In this document: piece by piece, positions 11,258 through 22,597 of the stretch
Position numbering within the stretch: position 1 is the stretch's first letter
Layout: each line of letters begins with the position of its first letter
Origin: Ceratopteris richardii
Taxonomy: Eukaryota; Streptophyta; Polypodiopsida; Polypodiales; Pteridaceae
Assembly (NCBI GenBank): GCA_020310875.1
Contig: CM035407.1
Span: 217,899,145-217,963,144 of the forward strand
DNA length: 64,000 bases
Direction: 5' to 3'
Notes under the pieces: model-generated
The model's input: the letters and a program-made list of their open reading frames with translations, nothing else
Database searches by the model: none
Told to the model about the DNA's origin: nothing
Position numbers and translations under genes: made by a program

Positions 11258-11276
11258 AAGTTTTGTTCATGCAAAC
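11258..11276. repeat. Unclassified repeat, copy A, right end
   Basis: Starts with the right SINE duplication AAGTTTTGTTC and continues as ATGCAAACAAATATTC, comparable to TTCATCTTAGAAAATATTT in copy B. It ends where the poly(T) of the next LINE begins. Confidence 0.55.
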
Positions 11277-11560
11277 AAATATTCTTTTTTGAGAGAAAAT
11301 CAAACAAGCATTATATTGATGGAGGAATTGTACAATCAGTGTAGAGGGCAAGCCCTCAACATAGAAAATACCCCTAAAAAAGTGAATACATAATGCCAAA
11401 CCCAGGTACAACGTAAAATGACTTTAGGCTAGTTCTCCACATGTGCATCTTAAGGTTACATAGGAAAGCATAAGAGCTGAAATCTTCAGGGACAGTATCC
11501 CTAATGGATATTAATACATAGCTTCGTAGCCTTTTTCACGTCAGATATACAAGATATACA

Positions 11561-11778
11561 CGAGTACAAAAAGTGTTTATGACCAAAATTGAAGATTTTC
11601 TCGTTTCTACTAATCCATATACTCCAGAGAATGAGGGATCTCCAAAGATGCCAAAGAGGTGTATCCATACGAGTACAAAAAGTGTTTATGACCAAAATTG
11701 AAGATTTTCTCGTTTCTACTAATCCATATACTCCAGAGAATGAGGGATCTCCAAAGATGCCAAAGAGGTGTATCCATT
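11561..11778. repeat. 109-bp tandem duplication inside LINE ORF2
   Basis: Two nearly identical copies, 11561-11669 and 11670-11778, starting CGAGTACAAAAAGTGTTTAT. The C-terminal WSIWISRNEK segment is therefore encoded twice. Confidence 0.92.
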
Positions 11779-12848
11779 CTAGTACAAACACCTAGGAGAA
11801 TCTCTTGCATGCCAAGCTTAGAAATCCCAACCTTGTTGCAATACCTATTCAAAGTCTTCCAAAACTTTTTAGCATGCTAGCAGTCCGTGAATATGTTAGA
11901 AAGGTCCTCATCACTACCATAGAAAGCGCACTTGCGTGTATCAATATGAAACTTTTTGGCTTTGCTACCCTTATGAAGTATGAGACACTCTAAAGTAGAG
12001 TGCTTGATGGATAACGGAATAGCCCAAATACTGCAGAACCTATATTTCCATTAGCTAGGTTTCCAGTGTATTGATCTCTTCTTGTTGAGGTTGTCAACAG
12101 TATCCGCAATAGATGTATAGTGATTCTTGTATTGCATAAAATGTATGGAGTCACAACAACAAGATCCACATGTTTGTGATGTGTGGTCCTATCCAACCAA
12201 CTAATTGGCACCATTTTCCTTTTCATAAGAGTTTGTTTATAGACAAAACATAGATTTTCAATTTTCATAATGCCATGATCATTCATCACCTCCTCATTTG
12301 CGAACATGCTTTTCTAGGAATCAAAACCAACTTTTCTATGTTTGTTTTCACTAATGTTTATTTCCTTTTCCTCCGTGTGAGAGATCCAGCCAATCCACAT
12401 AGACTCTCAGATAAGAAAAAAGAGTTAGAGGCAAATTCAGAATTCAAAGTATAAGTCTCTTTCACATGTCAATAAGCAATCCACATATTAGTATTCAGTC
12501 TGCTACCTATAGGGACAAAATCAAAAGGAGACGTGATGGTATCCCAAGAATTGTCGTTCTTCTATGCTTTATAATCCTAATATAAAAGTTAGGCAAGCTC
12601 CTCTTGATCGAAGAGACCCAGTAGTCATTAGAAAGGGTGTCTCTCATAACCCACTTTGTATTCTATTTGGGTAGAGAATGCACGAGCCTCCTTCTTTATT
12701 TCTCATGCAACAAATAGTCCAAGCCACTTTAGGTATTTTGTACAATAGTAGAACCTCCCTAGAGAAATCTTCTAGCTAAAGAAATAACCCGCATCATGTG
12801 TTTTTTGTTCGTCATACAAAAAAATTAAGTCAATGAGGGAAGAATGAA

Positions 12849-13012
12849 ATTATTTAATACAAACAATCTATGGGACAAATTATGTTGCAAGCACATCCAT
12901 TTAAAATTTTTACTTCTAAACTTGCTCAAAATTATTTAAGACAAACAATCTATAGGAGAAATTATGTTGCAAGCACATCCATTTAAAAGTTTTACTTCTA
13001 AACTTGCTCAAA
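12849..13012. repeat. 82-bp tandem duplication inside LINE ORF2
   Basis: Two copies with about five differences. Both hold ATTATGTTGCAAGCACATCC and CTTCTAAACTTGCTCAAA. The few differences suggest it is older than, or as old as, much of the other damage. Confidence 0.9.
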
Positions 13013-14903
13013 ACCCAATACCATCTTTGACCAAAGGTAACATTAAGCCACATAGGAATACCTAGAAGTCTAAAAATAACACCTTGTTGAACAATCACAC
13101 ACTTAATCAAAATGATACACTAGGGATACAACTGTTGAAAGCAAAGAAAGAGGTCTTCTGGTGATTAACTTTCGAACCACTAGCAAGAAGAAAAAAATTC
13201 AAGTAGTTCATCAAGTTTTCAACATAAATATCATCAACTTTAGTTACCACATTTCTATCATCAATAAACATCTATAGGCCAAGCTAGGAGGATCATCCAC
13301 GAATTTCCAAGCCTCAGATAGAAGCATTGTTCATGCAATCCCTAATATGCCAACCTTGGACATCACTAGAGGTACCAAAGTGCACGGGGGCTAAGGGGCA
13401 CCATTGTCTACTAGATCTTTGGAGCTTGAAGGGACTAGACAAATGGCCATTGAGAGTGATCCTTGAATTAGCATTGCCAAAAAGGATGCCCAAGAACTTC
13501 ATGAAGTTCCTACTAGCTCCAATGTGCTAAAGGGACAAAAGAATGAAATTCCAGCCAACCTATCATCAGCTTTATCAAGATCCACTTTGAAAAAGAAATT
13601 ACATTGCCGCACTAGGGAGGCAAGGAGAAAACATTGGAAAATAATCTAATAGCCCCCTACAAGTTCTCATTGATATTGATAGCATGACCACTTGAGCTTT
13701 TCTTTAGCATAAGAATAAATATTTCTTTATTTCATGAGATAAAACATACTTTTATTTGGTTTATCAACCTTCCTTACTCAGAATTCTCTTTATGTGGAAA
13801 AGGAACCACAAGCTAATAGGAGAATTCATACCTTTTTATATACTCAAGTTGAAAGAACCTCTAACTAGAAATGGAATCAATCAGGTTATTATTTTTACTA
13901 TCATCTATTTCTTTAACTATCATCATCCTTATTTTATACCTAATCTCCTTAGCGAGTCTTTTGTAGTGAGTCAATAACTTTTGGACATCCTTAATGATCT
14001 CCTCCCAAGATGTAATAGGGGAGATCATGCCATTTAAATAATTCCTAGATATATTCTTAGTTTCCTGAATAACACAAGGGATTTCAAGCAGAGAGGAATA
14101 AATATGGGCACGTTTCCATATAATTAGGAGAGTTGTTGAAAAGCTAATTGCCAAAGGACTATGCTGAGAAAGATGAAGGGAGTGACTAGAATCAACAATA
14201 GCATGCCAAAGCTCTTGAATTCTATTAATATTAATGTAGTATTTTTCTAATCTGGCTACTAAGAAGGAAATATTTTTTCTATTGTTCTAGATATGCTCTA
14301 TATTGCAAGAAAGGTCAACAACATTCTTATTGCGAATCATGTCATACGAGACCATCTTCTCACATCCATTAAAAAATTTATCTTTATTACCATTCTTATC
14401 ACTAGAAGAAGTAACCATATTAAAGTCACCCTCATAATCAATTCACCACTTAGCACAACCAACTCGATACCAACATCTAGTTCTACTAGCATAGTTATTA
14501 GGAGCATAAACATTCACAAAGGTAAAATTGAGAGGCTAATTGCACTTCAAGACAATTTGAAAATTAGTAGGACTAACAAATAGTTCAGAGACAAGATGCT
14601 CAATGTTAGAGAGATACCAATTAAGGTTCCTCCATTAACATCAATATGATTAGTGCTATACCAGTTGTGCTTGGAAAAAGCGACCTTGAGGTTGGCTTGG
14701 AGTTCGAAACCACTCACTTTGACCTCTTGAAGACACAAAAGGTGAGACAAGAGAGACAAATCTTTGAGCCAATGGTTCAAGACTTTAGCTCTCATAGGGT
14801 TTGTAAGCCTTTTAATGTTGAGAGAGATAAGTTTAATTGTATCCATAACAATCAAAACAATAAAACTTTATTTCTTGACAATTCCATAACCTTCTCAAAT
14901 TGA

Positions 14904-15109
14904 AAAAGAAAACACGAATAAATATACCAATGCTTTGGCATAGATATAGAAGAATAATACCAATCATATACAAGAACATCATTTCTTATGATTTTTATTT
15001 GGTTTGAGAATAGAACCAGATAATCTAATGCGATCATTTGCATTTGGCTATACATTTTAGTGAACAAGCAGCTCAATGCCTTCATATTGTGTGATTGGCA
15101 CATCATCAT
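14904..15109. other. Unclassified 206-bp stretch between LINE and LTR
   Basis: A minus-strand frame (14852-15109, 85 residues) covers it but belongs to no family I recognise. No regulatory site seen. Confidence 0.4.
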
Positions 15110-15339
15110 TGTTCATATATTTCAATAGTGATGTGTGCGAACACACTTAGGACCATTGAGGAATTTTTTTCCCTCTATAGGAGGTTCTTTTCCCCGGGCT
15201 TGTATATACGATTATAATCCTAATGTGTTACTTATCTTTGTACATTCACTTGGTAATACACTCATTGTTCTTTTGTGCTCCAAACTTCTTATTCTTCTTT
15301 GTGTTGTTTGTGTACTTTTGTTGACCTCAAACTTCAAAA
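15110..15339 (+). repeat. 5' LTR of a plus-strand copia (inner-copia family)
   Basis: A 230-bp LTR starting TGTTCATATATTT and ending shortly before the primer site. Its length equals the 230-bp LTR at 58242-58471, and long blocks match it in reverse (GAACACACT, CTTATCTTTGTACATTC, TTTGTGCTCCAA). Divergence is clearly greater than between the two LTRs of the inner copia at 53.3 and 58.2 kb, so this is an older copy. Confidence 0.85.
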
Positions 15340-15341
15340 AT

Positions 15342-15353
15342 TGGTATTAGAGC
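15342..15353 (+). promoter_or_regulatory. Copia primer-binding site
   Basis: TGGTATTAGAGC, one base from the TGGTATCAGAGC complementary to plant initiator methionine tRNA. It lies two bases after the LTR end, fixing the LTR boundary and the element's orientation. Confidence 0.85.
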
Positions 15354-15599
15354 ATCTCACTGCATCAACTAGGGTGTCATCAACACTCCTTTGATCACAT
15401 TCTCAAAATCCTAGAAAAATTGGTGAGCATACTTAGGGCAATAACGAGTTCAAAATGTCTTTGCTTTGTTGCATCAAATTCTTTATCTAGACTTGCTTTG
15501 GCCTCAGTTGCACTCCCATAGCATCTATGCAAGAAACTTTCTCCTTTTGTGCCACATATATATAGTTTTTGGTTTGCCAATACAAGCACCTTGAAGTTT

Positions 15600-16410
15600 G
15601 CTATAGGTTTGGAAAAGCTCTATAGGGTCCTTTTGTTCAACTATTTGAAATACAATCATTCCTTTGTTGTACGTTATGGAATAATGGAATGTTATATGGA
15701 TAGTAATTTCTTGAGGGTTTTAATATGATTTGTGTTTTGACTTAGCAATTGAACACTCATGAGGATGTGAACACGCATGGACTTATTCAAATATTTTCGA
15801 AGACATTTAGAAGAATATTTAGGAAGTAGTATTTTAGTTATTTTTGTCAAAAATAATAGATCACTTTAGAAAGTGACATTTTTGTAAAAATAATAGATCT
15901 TTTAAATAAATAATAATAGATGGCTTAAGAAAGCAACAGTTTTGATAAAGCATATTTTCATAAACGACACTTTTTGAAGTGCCATCCTCACGTATCTTCT
16001 ATTTAGGATGTAATGAAAAATAGGTATAAATACACATGCTGTGATAGACTCATCCATCATATTATGTAGGGGGAGATTGTACCCAATCTCGTGTCAATTC
16101 TCTTCTCTCCTATTTTTTTATGCTTTTATGAGATTTTTTTTTCTGTACTATCCTCTGTGTACATATGTCTATGGGATTTGGTCAACAGATGTTATACTTT
16201 ATGGAATAATGGAATGTTATATGGATTTTAATGTATTCAAGGTTTTAATGTGATTTGTGTTTTGATTTAGTAGGTGAAGACTCATGTGGGTGCGAACAAG
16301 TGTGGACTTATTCAGATATTTTTGAAGAACATTTAGAAGATAGTATTTTAGTTTCTTTTTGTAAAACTAATAGATCGCTTTAGAAAGTGACATTTTTGTC
16401 AATGTATGTC
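15600..16410 (+). mobile_element. Tandem 520-bp LTR-like repeat inserted in copia
   Basis: Two head-to-tail copies of one sequence: 15667-15910 recurs at 16190-16410 (GGAATAATGGAATGTTATAT, TTAATNTGATTTGTGTTTTG, TTTAGAAAGTGACATTTTTG). The full repeat (15667-16189) includes GGTATAAATACACATG, a TATA-like site near 16023, and AGATTGTACCCAATCTCGTG, and matches parts of the gypsy 3' LTR at 5575-6145. The second copy is cut after about 220 bases. It sits between the leader and the protease of the older copia. I infer two LTR copies, one partial, with no interior. Confidence 0.65.
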
Positions 16411-16920
16411 TGCAATAGACTCCATTGTTTAGTACATTGATACTGGGGAAACTAAGCATATTTCCTCAAACCATAGTTTCTTTAGTTCAGTTGATCCTAT
16501 CCATATAGTGAATACTATCACATGCATTAACAACTCCTCTTATCCTATAATGATAGTTGGTAAGATCATTCTCACTACTACACATGGTAGTTCTTTCACA
16601 TTGTCAGATGCTTTGTGTGTACTATGGATCAAGAAAAAGTTGTGATCAGTTTCAGAATTAGCCAAGATTGTGCATGAAAAAGCTATTTTGAGTTTTAGAA
16701 TCAGCCAAGAAAAAGTTGTTGTCAGTTTTAGAATTTATGCATGAATCAAGATGTGTAGTTCAAGATTGTTATGCTATCTCAATTGCAAAGCTTTGGCATG
16801 CACGCTTTGCTCATATGAAATTTTCTAGTTTGCTACGCCTGCATAAATCTTAAATGGTGTCCTCTCTACCCAAACTTGAGGAACCTTGTAAACATGTCTA
16901 TGAAGGTTTTATTTTGCTCT

Positions 16921-17280
16921 TACAAGGGGAGTCAATATAGATAAACTTAGTCAGAACATACAAAATAGTTGGTAAAATATACAACCTGACAATATCTCCA
17001 TGACCAAAAGTCCTACCATCTTAGCCCTATGCGCTAGGCAGATAGGCTCCCCAAACCTCGTAGAAGCGGGCAAGCCCCACTTTGCACTCCCCCTATTAAG
17101 GTTCTATGGGGAAATTGCACGACACCACAAGGCCTTTATTTTTGCACTGGATGGAAACCCAAGGGCCTTGAAGTTTATGCCTACCTAACCTAATGGCTAG
17201 GATCACAAAGATCATCCATCAACGGTCACACATAGACATCATCTAACTTTCAAGTGAGGGTTCCACAAATGTTCGGGCCC
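16921..17280. other. GC-richer segment replacing the copia integrase core
   Basis: About 360 bases unlike the flanks in composition. They hold a 62-residue plus frame (17000-17188) with PHFALPLLRFYGEIARHH, which I cannot assign. Copia homology stops before it and resumes after it, so it is an insertion or replacement. Confidence 0.5.
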
Positions 17281-17661
17281 TCACAATGGTTTCTCCTCAT
17301 AATGGAGACCTTACAACTTACAGCACCATGGATCATTTGTGGTCACTTGAGGGTGGATTATTGAGCATATCTAACCACATATGCATTAGTTCCTGAACCA
17401 AAATGTAGGAAATTTGATGATAAAGCAATGAAATGTAATTTTTTTGGGGACAATTCTGAAATCAAATGTGATCCTTAGTATCATTCAAAGACTAAATGCA
17501 TTTTGGTTATTAGTGATGTTTTTTTTTTGGAAGATGCATTTCAGCAATTGCTTTCATGTACTAAGGAGAATTTAGTTAGCTTTGGATATATGTATGACAC
17601 TTTGCCACCTCTTTTTACAAGTGAACAATTAAGTGAAAAATTCAAAAAGTTAGATTGCTTG

Positions 17662-19196
17662 CTATGCAATTAGAGTACAATGCATTGATACTAGATCCGA
17701 TGCAAGAAGAAAAAAACAACAATGTAAGCAATAATGCTTGTTTTGACAAGCCTCCCTTTGGAACATTGTCTTCCCCTTTAGAATCCTTTGTAAAAGTGCT
17801 CAAGGAACATTAAAAAAATGGTAAAAATCCTTACAACATTACAGCTCACTAACTAACTCTTTTCTTGCTCCTTCCCGCACTGATAACAAAGGCAAAGAGA
17901 AGGTGAGGGAAGAAGACCACCCACATCACCTAGAAGTTGAATTTGACATGGAAGATAATGATGAAGACACTTTAGTCATAGATACGAACGATCAAGATAG
18001 ATGGCAAGCTCAACTTAGTGAAAGAGTTTTCATTGGACTCTAACATGGTCCTAGACCAGCCTAGCTAATCCTCAAACAATGGATAAAATTGCATGAGGGA
18101 AGTAAAGGCCTATCCATTCATAATATTCAGTATCTACCCAAGAACTATTTCCTTTTTTTTTTGACGATGCTGGTAGTGCCTTGAGGGTTATAAGTGAAGG
18201 ACAATGGATAACAATTTCACTCTTATCACATTTTCTAAATGGTTTGTTGGTTTTAATCCCAAAGGGCCCAAAGGCACTAGAGTCCTATCTCTGTAGAATA
18301 CCCTAACTTACCTGAGGAATATTACCCTTGGGTGGATAACCTAAGTAGTCTATTGGGTAGTGTGCTTCGCCAAAGAAGTAGAGCTAATATTAATCCGAAA
18401 TGGGATCCACAAGTTATGATAGATGTTGATGTTAGCAAACCAATAAAAACAAGCTTGTTCATCAAAGATTCAGATGGTCGGGTGCTTCATGAACAAAGTC
18501 TAATTTATAGGAACTTGCCTAACACTTGTTGTAACTAATAGGGCCATTTAATTAGGGATTCTCCTTTACTCTAAGAAGGATCAAGTGATGCTTACACCGA
18601 CCAAGGCAAAAATGCCAAAAACCATAATGTGTCTCAACAAGGACCGGCTCTAGCTATAAAAAAGGCCTTGTATCCTAAAAAAAGATGAGTAATACGTGGA
18701 TGAATTTTTTTGGAGTTTTGCTAGATAATGTGTTCAACCCCTTAGAATAGAAACAACATGCCTCTACAGTGGATACAGATAAGAAAGAAATTGTTCATTC
18801 TATTCATGATAGGGAAATATGTGCTCAATCTAAAAGTGAGAGGAACGAAGCCTCCACCTCTACAAGTTCTGATAATTCGGGCTGGATCTAAGTGACTAGG
18901 AAAAAAATTAATTGCCAACACTGGTCATTCCCAACCTACCTACAATACTAGGAGGTACAATACTGACAATTAGGTATTCTCCAAACAGCTGAATGAGCTT
19001 GAAGATTCTAAAATTAATGAACTAATGAAGGAAAGTGGGCATCAAGGTGAAGCCAATGTGAGTTACAAGGAAAGTTGGCATCAAGGTGAGGACAATTTGA
19101 GTCACAAGGAGACTTCTGCTCATGTGATGGATAATTCTGCTAAGTCCAAAAGAAAGGACCTTGTAAGGATCTCCATACGTATGTCGAAGCCCTAAA
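17662..19196 (+). pseudogene. LINE ORF1, DUF4283-like with zinc-knuckle remnant
   Basis: Plant L1-type ORF1, a nucleic-acid-binding partner of ORF2. The N-terminal part runs through an acidic stretch (HHLEVEFDMEDNDEDTL, near 17920-17960). A DUF4283-like fold is suggested by QRVFIGL-type text near 18025, the block YFLFFFDDAGSALRVISEG at about 18145-18200, and NLPEEYYPWVDNL near 18305, matching the usual LPxEYW signature. A remnant of the CCHC knuckle follows (NTCCN, then GHLIRDSPL near 18520-18570), with a stop inside it. The C-terminal part is a low-complexity tail rich in Ser, Glu, Asn and Lys. Multiple stops and frameshifts. Confidence 0.75.
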
Positions 19197-19209
19197 AAAA
19201 ATTCAAAAG

Positions 19210-21460
19210 ATGAAGGGCCTGTCTCGTACTCTCCTCTGCTTGTTTCTCATCAAAAGCATTTCTATCATGAATTATGCTAAGATGGTTTCTTTTAATGTCG
19301 AGGGTATGATTGACCCTGTTTGGACTACGTGTATCCATAAACGGCTTAAGGATAGGTCGATATGTGTTTATTTTATCTTTTTGCAAGAGATTAAAATTAA
19401 TGGTTATAAGCTTAGTTCGAATCTTAATTTTGTCGCCACCACCCATAAGTGGTACTCAACCAACCATCAGCACAAGAAAGGAGAATCTATGATAGGAATT
19501 ATTCAAACCTTGACTCACCTCATTTATTCTATCAAAATCCACCCCATTAACTAGTGGGTCTCTATTTCCATCAAAGATCCCTAGAATTGCACTCTTGTTA
19601 GCATTTACGCTACCAATAGGGTTTCCTTGAGAGCCATCTGCTAGAATGAGCTGTAGTCCCTTGATGGTCCTCTTATTATGGGTGGTGGCTTTAACATGGT
19701 TACTACCCCTAAGGATAGACTTGACTACAAAGGTGATACCATAAGTGGTATAGAGAGGCAAAGTTGGTTTAATCTTGTCTCTGATCAAGACCTTATGGAT
19801 GTTTCATAAAGCTCTATTTTTCTTGGAACAACAAACAAAAGGGTTCTACTCATCATGTTGCAAGACTAGATTGTCGCTACATGAATATTCCATACATGCA
19901 ATTTTTTTTTCACATTAGTTGTGAGCTAGATATGTCTTGCTTTATTTCTGAGCATAAATCTTTGATCATTTTGCTTCACAACAACAATCCTAGTTTCAAA
20001 TCTAGATGGCCTCATATTGATGCCTACCTTTTGAGAATCCCCTATGTCAAAACCAAACCATGAATATTCTTAAGGACCACTTTGCTAGGACCCAAAAACC
20101 CTCTTTAGCTTTGTGTTAACCCGTGAAAGATACTAGAGCCATTCTTACCCATTATGAAAACCTTTCTAAAAAGATTATGGCTAAAAGGAGTATGAATTCC
20201 TAGGGAAATTAATTTGCTTCAAAGCAATGCCCCTTCTAACCCCTAACATTATGGTCACACTTTTAGCTGTCCAAAATAGATTGAAATATGAAGAGTACCT
20301 TGAGGCTAGCCGCATTCTCTCATCCTCGAGAGATTTTGGTAGGAAATCTGGATAAACCCAACAAAGTTATATTTTCTCTTATTGAAAAGAAAAAGATAAA
20401 GGACCTCATGCCTATGCTTAAAAAAAAAGTCAAGAGGAATTGTTATTAAATTGGAGAAGAATATGTAGAAGGCTTTCAAATTCTTTTCTAATGTTTTGTC
20501 TAGCTCTCCTAAGTCTCCCAAGTGGGGGCAGGACATCCAGAGGGCCATAGCTACTATTTCTCTTAGAAGCGAAAAAAAAATAACTACCTTCACTTACTAA
20601 TCCGTCTTCCTCTTGTAAACATATGCTCCTAAGGGAAAAAGCCCTGCTTTTCAACAAGACTCAAAGCTACACTACGGGGAGAATGTGAGCTTGTTCAACA
20701 TTGGAGAGGATATGCTAAAGTATTATAAAAGACATAGAGGATTTGTGAACAAAGTTTTGCACAAGCTTAACAAAGGGTGGCATGTGTAGCGGAATGCCCA
20801 CTAATGGAAATACATATTTTCTTGTGTTTGCTCTTTCCCTTATAACATCAAACATCTACATATTGTGGCTCATCATTCATGATGGGATCTAGAGTGGATG
20901 CAGAGCAAGGAAAAATGGAATTGGTGATAGTCTATGTACTCCTTGTGGCAAGATGGAGGATTTGCCCCACATCTTCATGCATTGTAGATTGTTTGATAGG
21001 TTTTGGAAGGTGATCAAACCCTTCTATAGGAAACACCAAATTGTGCTGGCTCAACAAGAAATCTAGTTAGGGGCCTACCTCAAATGGACCTCACCTTTGG
21101 AACCTCTAGAGAAGCCACATTTTGTGGTATATTTGGCTTAATAGGAATCAAACAGTCTTTAACAATAGCATGAAGGATGTATTCTTTTCCTTCTCTAAAG
21201 GTTTTAAGAATATTGCTCACCTATGTATTCATGCTATCAACAAGGCTCCCATTGAATCTGAACACAAACTCTCATGTAATGAGATCTACCCCTGGCAACC
21301 AATGGAGAAACAACCTTCTATCAATGTATTCTCCCCTTCATCCTCCCCCTTGCAGAGTTGTACTTTCATCACTAAATCAATTTCCTTCTCTGTCTCTGCA
21401 AAACAAAAAAGCAAATATGATAAAGATTATGTCCCTCATACTCAAATAGGAGACTTTTGA
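19210..21460 (+). pseudogene. LINE ORF2 with RT core deleted
   Basis: 19270-19554 is the start of an APE-type endonuclease: MVSFNVEGMIDP, then FLQEIKINGYKL with the catalytic Glu, then HKWYSTNH. After further broken endonuclease sequence (to about 19900) a linker is seen at 20060-20640, including VGNLDKPNKVIFSLIEKKK and, after a frame change, PKWGQDIQRAIATISLRSEK, comparable to the pre-RT part of the LINE at 10.4 kb. The RT palm, about 1.5 kb, is missing at about 20640-20690. zf-RVT resumes at 20790-21030 (WLIIHDGIWSGCRARKNG; CTPCGKMEDLPHIFMHC with intact CxxC, H and C). The end is WYIWLNRNQTVFNNS and a Ser-rich tail. Confidence 0.85.
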
Positions 21461-21509
21461 TGGCTTAGTATGTGTGAGCTTTTGATTCTTCAATTCTTAT
21501 GTGGGAAGC

Positions 21510-21512
<3 letters not shown>

Positions 21513-21600
<88 letters not shown>
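21513..21600. repeat. (TA)n-(GT)n compound microsatellite
   Basis: About 35 TA units followed by about 9 GT units, directly after the LINE 3'UTR; probably grown from the LINE tail. Confidence 0.95.
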
Positions 21601-21601
<1 letters not shown>

Positions 21602-21714
21602 AATATATGTATGTATATTGCGATTCTTCTTATCCTTAATTAGTCATGTGAATATATATTTATTTATTATAATTTGCCACTTCCCAATGATTTCTTGAAG
21701 GGGAGGAAAATCTT

Positions 21715-22205
21715 AAGGGCCGGTTTTTAGATGATGTCCGTGGGCCAATTGTTCGTGATTCTGAAAATGACACGCTTCCTTTCGATTCAGAAAGGCATCA
21801 CCAATTGTCGAAGTGGATCGTGACCTAAGACTTACCATTTCTAATGGACGTCTTATGGTGACGTCTCCCGGGTGGAACGTGCAAGGTAATGCCCTGCGAT
21901 TGGGAGTTCACACACTTCTCTTTCACTCTCTCTCTCTTTTGGGGTTGAGAAATCTGTGACTCTCTCTCTCTCTCTAAAATCGTTGGTAGCGAGCCCTTTT
22001 TTGGTTGAATAATAATCACTAAAACATTAAAAATTAGTCGTCACAACAAATGTCATTCATAAATTGGGGTGATTTTTTCTTTGTTGACTTATCGATGTTG
22101 CATTTAAGTGACTAACATGTTTCGTGGCCCTTTTAAAAGATAATTATTCACACACTGAATTGAGGGCACATCGCTATTTCTCAAGTTTTCTTCATCTTAG
22201 AAAAT
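21715..22205. repeat. Unclassified dispersed repeat, copy B (uninterrupted)
   Basis: Collinear with copy A (7583-8142, 10902-10953, 11258-11276) but without the LINE and the SINE. Across the LINE site it reads TAATTATTCACACACTGAAT where copy A reads TAATCATTGA then TACATTGAAT. Across the SINE site it reads CTCAAGTTTTCTTCATC. It is therefore the pre-insertion state for both. It has two GACGTC sites around 21847-21865 and a CT-rich tract (21920-21975) absent from copy A. No coding potential. Confidence 0.82.
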
Positions 22206-22509
22206 ATTTATAGAAGAATCCATCTCGGCAAACATAGTAGAGAACCTCTAATGAACACGTTACAAGGCTTAGTAGTATATGTTGCACGACTTAATAGTAT
22301 ATGTTACATGGCATCATGTCGAAACGAGCTTCTTTAAATTAGGGGAAATGAGGGAGGTTCAAGGGTGGGCAACTTGTACGTTCAATTTCAAGTGTATCTA
22401 AAAGAGACCATCAAGGTGAGTGTTATATGGTTTCACATATTAGAGTGGATATGAACCCACCTTTATTTGGGCATACGTGGGCTCTAACATGAGTGCCATG
22501 TGATGTCTT

Positions 22510-22514
<5 letters not shown>
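22206..22514. other. Spacer, no gene seen
   Basis: No open frame or repeat recognised in this 309-bp stretch. Confidence 0.5.

Positions 22515-22593
<79 letters not shown>
22515..22593. repeat. (TA)n microsatellite
   Basis: About 39 uninterrupted TA units. Confidence 0.97.

Positions 22594-22597
<4 letters not shown>

Larger units (their letters stand above)
11501..14855 (-). pseudogene. LINE ORF2: endonuclease, RT and zf-RVT remnants
   Basis: The protein begins at 14855 with IKLISLNIKRL and reaches CLQEVKVSGFEL: the start of an APE-type endonuclease, with the catalytic Glu in LQEVK. A linker frame is at 14154-13861. The RT is reduced to pieces: QRSSRQWCPLAPVHF near 13430 corresponds to the conserved RQGCPLSP block, and GVIFRLLGIPMW near 13085 is the block after the catalytic Asp pair. 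The catalytic YADD/FADD segment itself is not clear (near 13270). zf-RVT follows at about 12000-11850 (KCAFYGSDEDLSNIFTDC; one Cys is Tyr) and then HLWRSLILWSIWISRNEK. Two internal tandem duplications (82 bp at 12849-13012; 109 bp at 11561-11778) add to the damage. Confidence 0.85.
11277..14903 (-). mobile_element. Minus-strand LINE, ORF2 only
   Basis: Starts on the left with a short poly(T) and a 3'UTR and runs to the ORF2 N-terminus at 14855, so ORF1 is missing and the copy is probably 5'-truncated. All ORF2 domains are present in order but broken. It abuts the right end of repeat A. No convincing duplication was found around it. Confidence 0.85.
15354..17655 (+). pseudogene. Plus-strand copia interior, heavily broken
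   Basis: 15354-15600 is the leader, matching the reverse of about 57990-58227. The gag region is missing, replaced by a foreign insert (15600-16410). 16411-16920 carries the protease and pre-integrase part: YIDTGETKHISSNHSFFSS (DTG kept, followed by Glu), GKIILTTTHGSSFT and LWHARFAHMKFSSLLRL, nearly the same as the inner copia at 56.3-56.9 kb. 16921-17280 is unrelated sequence. 17281-17650 resumes with TYALVPEPKCRKFDDKAMKC and ISDVFFLEDAFQQLLSCTKE, the end of integrase. RT and RNase H are missing because the next LINE starts there. Not functional. Confidence 0.82.
17656..21508 (+). mobile_element. Plus-strand LINE with ORF1 and ORF2
   Basis: Most complete LINE of the window in gene order: ORF1 (about 17662-19196), ORF2 (19210-21460), then a short 3'UTR running into a TA microsatellite at 21513 in place of a plain poly(A). 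RT is internally deleted. It begins inside the copia at 15.1-17.65 kb. Confidence 0.85.

Noticed and set aside
11277-14903. Target duplication for the minus-strand LINE
   Set aside because: Only a short AAATAT match was found between the flanks, which is not convincing in AT-rich sequence.
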